Assembly: GCA_030432655.1 (NCBI GenBank)
Contig: JAUILA010000002.1
Location: 124,001-188,000, forward strand
DNA from: Bacteroidia bacterium
GTDB lineage: Bacteria > Bacteroidota > Bacteroidia > Cytophagales > Cyclobacteriaceae
DNA: 64,000 nt
Reading direction: 5' to 3'
Position 1 is the stretch's first letter. Each line of letters starts with the position of its first letter. The translations under genes and the position numbers were made by a program. Shown piece after piece: positions 62,670-64,000 of the stretch. The notes below the pieces were generated by a model. It was not told the DNA's origin, ran no database searches, and saw only the letters and a program-made list of their open reading frames with translations.

Positions 62670-63947
62670 TTAATCTTCTGTGTCACGGATTATTAGTTTG
62701 ACCTGGTCTATGCGAATGTCTTCCACCGACTGGATTGTCAGCAGATATTTACCCAGTTCAACGGTCTCTCCTTCTTTTGGAAGGTCGCCGGTTTGGGAAA
62801 GAATCAGTCCGCCAAGGGTTTCATAATCACCAATTGGAAGATCCCAGGCATATTTATCATTCAGGTAATCAATTTCCTGACGGGCACTCAGGATGTAGGT
62901 GGTTTCGTCGATCTTAAGCTCTTCCAGGTCTTCGTCATCATGCTCATCCTGGATCTCACCGAAAATCTCTTCGATAATATCCTCAATAGTGACAATACCT
63001 GAGGTTCCGCCATATTCATCAACTACCAGCGCAATACTTTTCCGTTCGGCTATAAACTGCACCATCAGTTCATTCGCCAGCATGGTTTCAGGAACGATCA
63101 TGATTGGTGTGAGAATATCATTGATCGTTTTTGGTTTTTTAAATAATTCAAGTGAATGGCAATACCCGATCACGTCATCAATGGATTCGCGGTAAATGAT
63201 AATCTTGGAATGCCCGCTTTCAACGAAGGCTTCCCGGAGCTCATCCATCGGATCTTCTATATCGACTGCAACGATCTCGGTTCGCGGATTCATACACTCA
63301 CGGATCCGGATTGTTTTGAACTCAAGGGCATTGTTAAAAATTCGTGTATCCAGTTCAACGTTGCTTTCTTCGTCAGAAAGCAGGGTGTTCTTTATATAGT
63401 TATCCAGGTCCGTGAGCCGGAAGGCAGGTTTGTCTTCTGAATATTCCAGGTGGAAAACATGGATGATCAGCAACCTGGAAATATTTACCACTGCCCAGAC
63501 CACCGGGTACATGATCCAGTAGATCAGCAGCATGGGGAAAGACAGAATGGTCAGCATCCAGTTAGGATTGATCAGGAAAATACTTTTTGGAAGAAACTCT
63601 GCCGTGAACAAAACGATTAGTGTTGCCACAATTGTCTGGACGACCAGCAACATAATCTCGTTATTGAGGACGGGAGGGAGGATATTAATGATAAACGGAT
63701 CCAGTAAGCGCGCCATGTAGACTCCGTAAATTACCAGCGCAATAGTATTTCCAATCAGCGTGGTGGCAATAAACTGTCCCGGATTCTTAACGAATTTACT
63801 TAAAATTCTGGCCGCCGTATTGCCTCTTTTGCCCTGAAGTTCGATGTGCAGTTTGTCTGCTGATACAAACGCGATCTCAATTCCGGAAAAAAATGCGGAA
63901 AACACCAGTGAGATTAAAATGGGCGTTAATAAATTAAGATCAATCAT
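62670..63947 (-). CDS. CNNM/CorC-type hemolysin-family protein (DUF21, CBS pair, CorC_HlyC)
   Basis: A 425-aa inner-membrane protein. An N-terminal DUF21 domain with four membrane segments (about 1-170, with FSAFFSGIEIAFVSADKL) is followed by two CBS domains (about 205-330, with RECMNPRTEIVAVD and ALVVDEYGGTSGIVTIEDII) and a CorC_HlyC transporter-associated domain (about 345-425, GDYETLGGLILSQTG). Family members are linked to magnesium or cobalt export; GldE of gliding bacteria has the same plan. Its ATG overlaps the stop of an upstream frame (TAATG), so coupling with a preceding gene outside the window is likely. Confidence 0.92.
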   Translation of the reverse strand: MIDLNLLTPILISLVFSAFFSGIEIAFVSADKLHIELQGKRGNTAARILSKFVKNPGQFIATTLIGNTIALVIYGVYMARLLDPFIINILPPVLNNEIMLLVVQTIVATLIVLFTAEFLPKSIFLINPNWMLTILSFPMLLIYWIMYPVVWAVVNISRLLIIHVFHLEYSEDKPAFRLTDLDNYIKNTLLSDEESNVELDTRIFNNALEFKTIRIRECMNPRTEIVAVDIEDPMDELREAFVESGHSKIIIYRESIDDVIGYCHSLELFKKPKTINDILTPIMIVPETMLANELMVQFIAERKSIALVVDEYGGTSGIVTIEDIIEEIFGEIQDEHDDEDLEELKIDETTYILSARQEIDYLNDKYAWDLPIGDYETLGGLILSQTGDLPKEGETVELGKYLLTIQSVEDIRIDQVKLIIRDTED

Positions 63948-64000
63948 TAAGTGGATCGTTTCCCTTTCCCTTGAATAACTGGTATAAAAATAGAAGTCCC
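63947..64000 (-). CDS. C-terminal end of an upstream gene (17 codons visible)
   Basis: An open frame enters from the right edge and reads GTSIFIPVIQGKGKRST before TAA at 63949-63947, whose last base is the first base of the next ATG. Too short to identify. In Bacteroidota a LptC-type gene is often found at this place, but the residues do not prove it. Confidence 0.4.
   Translation of the reverse strand, partial: GTSIFIPVIQGKGKRST

Overview
The window is chromosomal DNA of a Bacteroidota member, most likely of the Cytophagales type. The evidence is two SusC/SusD outer-membrane pairs, many lipoprotein signal peptides, almost no Shine-Dalgarno sequences, promoters of the Bacteroidota form TTG-N19-TAnnTTTG (exact or near-exact copies before rplU, accD, ppiD, the small ORF at 10697 and the thr leader), long C-terminal tails on ribosomal proteins L21 and S16, and a DUF4105 protein. 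The lineage is inferred; no rRNA or tRNA gene is present. I saw no insertion sequence, prophage or CRISPR array.

Layout. 1-10.8 kb: end of an M14 carboxypeptidase gene, an Oar-type TonB-dependent receptor followed by ppk1, an HD hydrolase with a saccharopine-dehydrogenase-like gene, an ICMT-like methyltransferase, a DUF3857 protein and a 43-aa membrane protein. An 11-bp direct repeat (TTAACATT core) lies before both the receptor and the 43-aa gene and may be a Pho-box-like operator. 10.8-15.7 kb: thrABC in the order thrA-thrB-thrC, preceded by a previously unlisted 14-codon leader peptide rich in Ile and Thr codons. 15.7-20.1 kb: nrdB-nrdA and a coiled-coil/winged-helix-like protein whose promoter is a perfect TTGACA-N17-TATAAT. 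20.3-21.4 kb: rplU-rpmA.

21.5-39.8 kb is the main accessory region: two SusCD systems in convergent orientation. The plus-strand half holds SusC-SusD, two lipoprotein D-aminoacylase-family amidohydrolases and lysA. The minus-strand half holds SusC-SusD, a small lipoprotein, an exported serine beta-lactamase-fold hydrolase, a DUF1611 (DgcN-like) protein and an enolase-superfamily dipeptide epimerase (DgcA-like). Together they look like a scavenging system for D-amino-acid-containing peptides such as murein peptides: import, deacylation and epimerisation. A cluster of palindromic intergenic repeats separates the two halves.

40-64 kb is mostly housekeeping: rhomboid protease, sucA-sucB-lpdA, rpsP-rimM-trmD, rplS, fbaA, accD, hemE, an SdiA-regulated-like lipoprotein, DUF4105, a radical SAM/SPASM protein, an rsmI-centred operon with suhB and a pterin dehydratase, DUF493 with an exported methyltransferase-like lipoprotein, ppiD and a CNNM/CorC-type protein. 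Oddities here are an AccD without its zinc-ribbon cysteines, an E2 with two lipoyl domains joined by an Asp/Lys/Glu linker, and ten 10-residue repeats in the S16 tail.
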